A model generated the notes under the pieces. It saw nothing but the letters and a program-made list of their open reading frames with translations, did no database searches and was not told where the DNA came from. Made by a program: the position numbers and the translations under genes. This document shows positions 33,132 to 34,542 of a stretch of DNA of 34,542 nucleotides, in pieces. Source of the stretch: CAZEDU01 sp964511185 (GTDB taxonomy: Bacteria; Myxococcota; Myxococcia; Myxococcales; Myxococcaceae); assembly GCA_964511185.1 (NCBI GenBank), contig CAZEDU010000048.1:1-34542 (forward strand), read 5' to 3'. The stretch's first letter is position 1, and each line of letters starts with the position of its first letter.

Positions 33132-34039
33132 GTGCCTGACCTCGCCTGTTCGTACTCGGCCCGGAAGCGGCGCAGCGCCTCGTCGAGCGAGAGCGGCTGC
33201 GCCTTGAGCTGCGCCCGGGCCTTGTCGACCTTGAGGCCGCTCTTCGATGGCCGGGGGCTCGCGAGCTTCAGGTCCGCCATGCGCGAGGGCTGAATGAGCG
33301 ACGCGTCGAACCCGAACACCCGGCAGAGCGCGCGGCCGTAGGTGACGCGATCGACCACCTCGGCGCCGCAGAGGTTCCACACGTCGGGCAGCTTCCGCTC
33401 ACCGACCTCGGCCAACATCTCGGCGACCGAGCCCGCCCAGCTCGGCGAGACCCACTGGTCTTCGAACAGGCGGATCGGCTCGCGCTTCTCCAGCGCGCCC
33501 ACCATCCACGAGCCGAAGTTCGGCCGCGCCGACGGCGGCCAACCGTAGACGACGGCCGTGCGGCAGATCGCCCAGTCCTTCGCGAACACGCGCACCGCCT
33601 GCTCCCCCATGTGCTTGGTGGTGGCGTAGGTGCCGCGCGGGTTGGGGAGGTCGCCTTCCGAGTACGGCCCGTGGTCGCCGTCGAACACGTAGTCGGTCGA
33701 GACGTGCACCAGGTGCGCGCCCACCCGGGTCGCCGCTTGCGCGACGTAGGTCGGCGCGAGCACGTTCGCCTCGAACGCCGCCTGCGGGTTCTTCTCGCAG
33801 GCATCGACCTCGGTCATCGAGGCGGTGTGCAGGACGACGTCGGGCTTGGCTTCGTCGAGCGCCGCGTCGACCGCGGCCTGTGATGCCAGCTCGACCGACT
33901 GGAAGCGAAAGTCCGCGCCCGGCGCTTGGCCCCGAAGCGCGCCCCGCCCCGCGCCGAACACCGTGTGGCCACGCGAGAGGAGCACGCGCGCCAACCGGCT
34001 GCCGACCAGTCCGTTGATTCCCGTCACCCAGAAACGCAT
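33128..34039 (-). CDS. rmlD: dTDP-4-dehydrorhamnose reductase
   Basis: A 303-residue extended short-chain dehydrogenase that reduces dTDP-4-keto-L-rhamnose to dTDP-L-rhamnose. It shows TGINGLVGSRL (Gly-x2-Gly-x2-Gly at 7, 10 and 13) for NAD(P)H binding, STDYVFDG (114-121) and the catalytic Y138-x3-K142 in YATTK. Length is typical. The ATG lies six bases after the rmlB stop, and the gene overlaps rmlA by ATGA. It is the second gene of the rmlBDAC operon. Confidence 0.95.
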   Translation of the reverse strand: MRFWVTGINGLVGSRLARVLLSRGHTVFGAGRGALRGQAPGADFRFQSVELASQAAVDAALDEAKPDVVLHTASMTEVDACEKNPQAAFEANVLAPTYVAQAATRVGAHLVHVSTDYVFDGDHGPYSEGDLPNPRGTYATTKHMGEQAVRVFAKDWAICRTAVVYGWPPSARPNFGSWMVGALEKREPIRLFEDQWVSPSWAGSVAEMLAEVGERKLPDVWNLCGAEVVDRVTYGRALCRVFGFDASLIQPSRMADLKLASPRPSKSGLKVDKARAQLKAQPLSLDEALRRFRAEYEQARSGT

Positions 34040-34045
34040 CGCGCG

Positions 34046-34542
34046 TCAGGCCGCCTTGAAGTCGAGCCGAGCGCGGTATTGCGTCTCGTAGTACTGCATG
34101 TACGCGCCGCTCATCACCCGCTCCCACCACGGGCGGTTGTCGACGTACCAGCGCACCGTCTGCTCGAGGCCGGTCTCGAAGGTGTGCGCCGCCGACCAGC
34201 CCAGCTCGCGTTGGATCTTCGCCGGATCGATCGCGTAGCGGCGGTCGTGCCCCGGGCGGTCCTTCACGAACTGGATGAGCGACTCCGGCTTGCCGACCAG
34301 CTTCAAGATGGTGCGGACGATGTCGATGTTCTTGCGCTCCGCCCCACCGCCGATGTTGTAGACCTCGCCGCGCTTTCCCTTCTCGAGCGCGAGCATCAGG
34401 CCCTGGCAGTGGTCTTCCACGTGCAGCCAGTCGCGCACGTTGGCGCCGTCGCCGTAGACCGGCAGCGGCTTGTCGTGCAGCGCGTTGACCACCATGAGCG
34501 GAATCAGCTTCTCGGGGAACTGGTAGGGGCCGTAGTTGTTCA
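34046..34542 (-). CDS. rmlB: dTDP-glucose 4,6-dehydratase, C-terminal half (start outside window)
   Basis: The last 165 residues of the enzyme that makes dTDP-4-keto-6-deoxyglucose, the second step of dTDP-rhamnose synthesis. The frame runs off the right edge. The visible part begins NNYGPYQFPEKLIPLM and continues with PVYGDGANVRDWLHVEDHC, YNIGGGAERKNIDIV and DRPGHDRRYAIDPAKI, all RmlB signatures. The N-terminal cofactor-binding half and catalytic Tyr are outside the window. An ATG at 34495 is internal and is not the start. First rml gene seen. Confidence 0.95.
   Translation of the reverse strand, partial: NNYGPYQFPEKLIPLMVVNALHDKPLPVYGDGANVRDWLHVEDHCQGLMLALEKGKRGEVYNIGGGAERKNIDIVRTILKLVGKPESLIQFVKDRPGHDRRYAIDPAKIQRELGWSAAHTFETGLEQTVRWYVDNRPWWERVMSGAYMQYYETQYRARLDFKAA

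Overview
The window is a GC-rich, almost fully coding stretch of a Gram-negative bacterial chromosome. There is no gene-free gap longer than about 170 bases. The organism is probably a myxobacterium or relative (Myxococcota). The grounds are inference, not a marker-gene assignment: high GC, a membrane-tethered Ser/Thr kinase with an HRDV-type catalytic loop, a split b6-type cytochrome b with a multihaem cytochrome c, and cupredoxin-like proteins carrying a regulatory beta-sandwich tail. A run of 20 N shows that the source is a draft or metagenome assembly.

Region 1 (1-8326), respiration. On the minus strand lies a Rieske protein - cytochrome b6-like - subunit IV-like - octahaem cytochrome c operon, a quinol:cytochrome c reductase of the Rieske/cytb class. 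It is followed by a PDZ-CPBP membrane protease and a lipase-maturation-factor-like protein cut by the window edge. A small one-helix membrane protein is divergent from the Rieske gene. The cytochrome c has a membrane anchor, about 195 residues of coiled coil, a cysteine-rich module and eight CxxCH sites.

Region 2 (8341-13697), oxidase biogenesis and copper proteins. Two paralogous cupredoxin-like proteins, one a lipoprotein and one periplasmic, bracket a ctaA-ctaB-ABC ATPase-ABC permease operon (haem A synthesis plus an ABC-2 exporter). The soluble paralogue has its own good promoter and intrinsic terminator. Taken together with region 1, this is the electron path from quinol to an aa3-type oxidase encoded elsewhere, with a copper protein as possible carrier.

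Region 3 (13807-20032), mixed housekeeping and signalling. A TPR membrane protein is co-transcribed with a membrane-anchored, catalytically degenerate Mrr-like protein. A tRNA-Ala(CGC) has a clear promoter and terminator. A zinc-ribbon - CaiB/BaiF CoA-transferase - Ser/Thr kinase operon follows.

Region 4 (20154-34542), cell envelope polysaccharide. It holds a 5'-nucleotidase lipoprotein, a GT39/ArnT-like membrane glycosyltransferase and a GT4 enzyme on the minus strand. Divergent from these are a tandem double GT4 protein, a coiled-coil protein, and the Wzm/Wzt O-antigen ABC exporter with a carbohydrate-binding tail. Convergent from the right is rmlBDAC (dTDP-L-rhamnose synthesis) with a second coiled-coil protein and a GT2-GT4 fusion. 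This looks like an ABC-transporter-dependent, rhamnose-containing O-antigen locus. Many genes overlap by exactly four bases (ATGA or GTGA), so operon assignments are firm.
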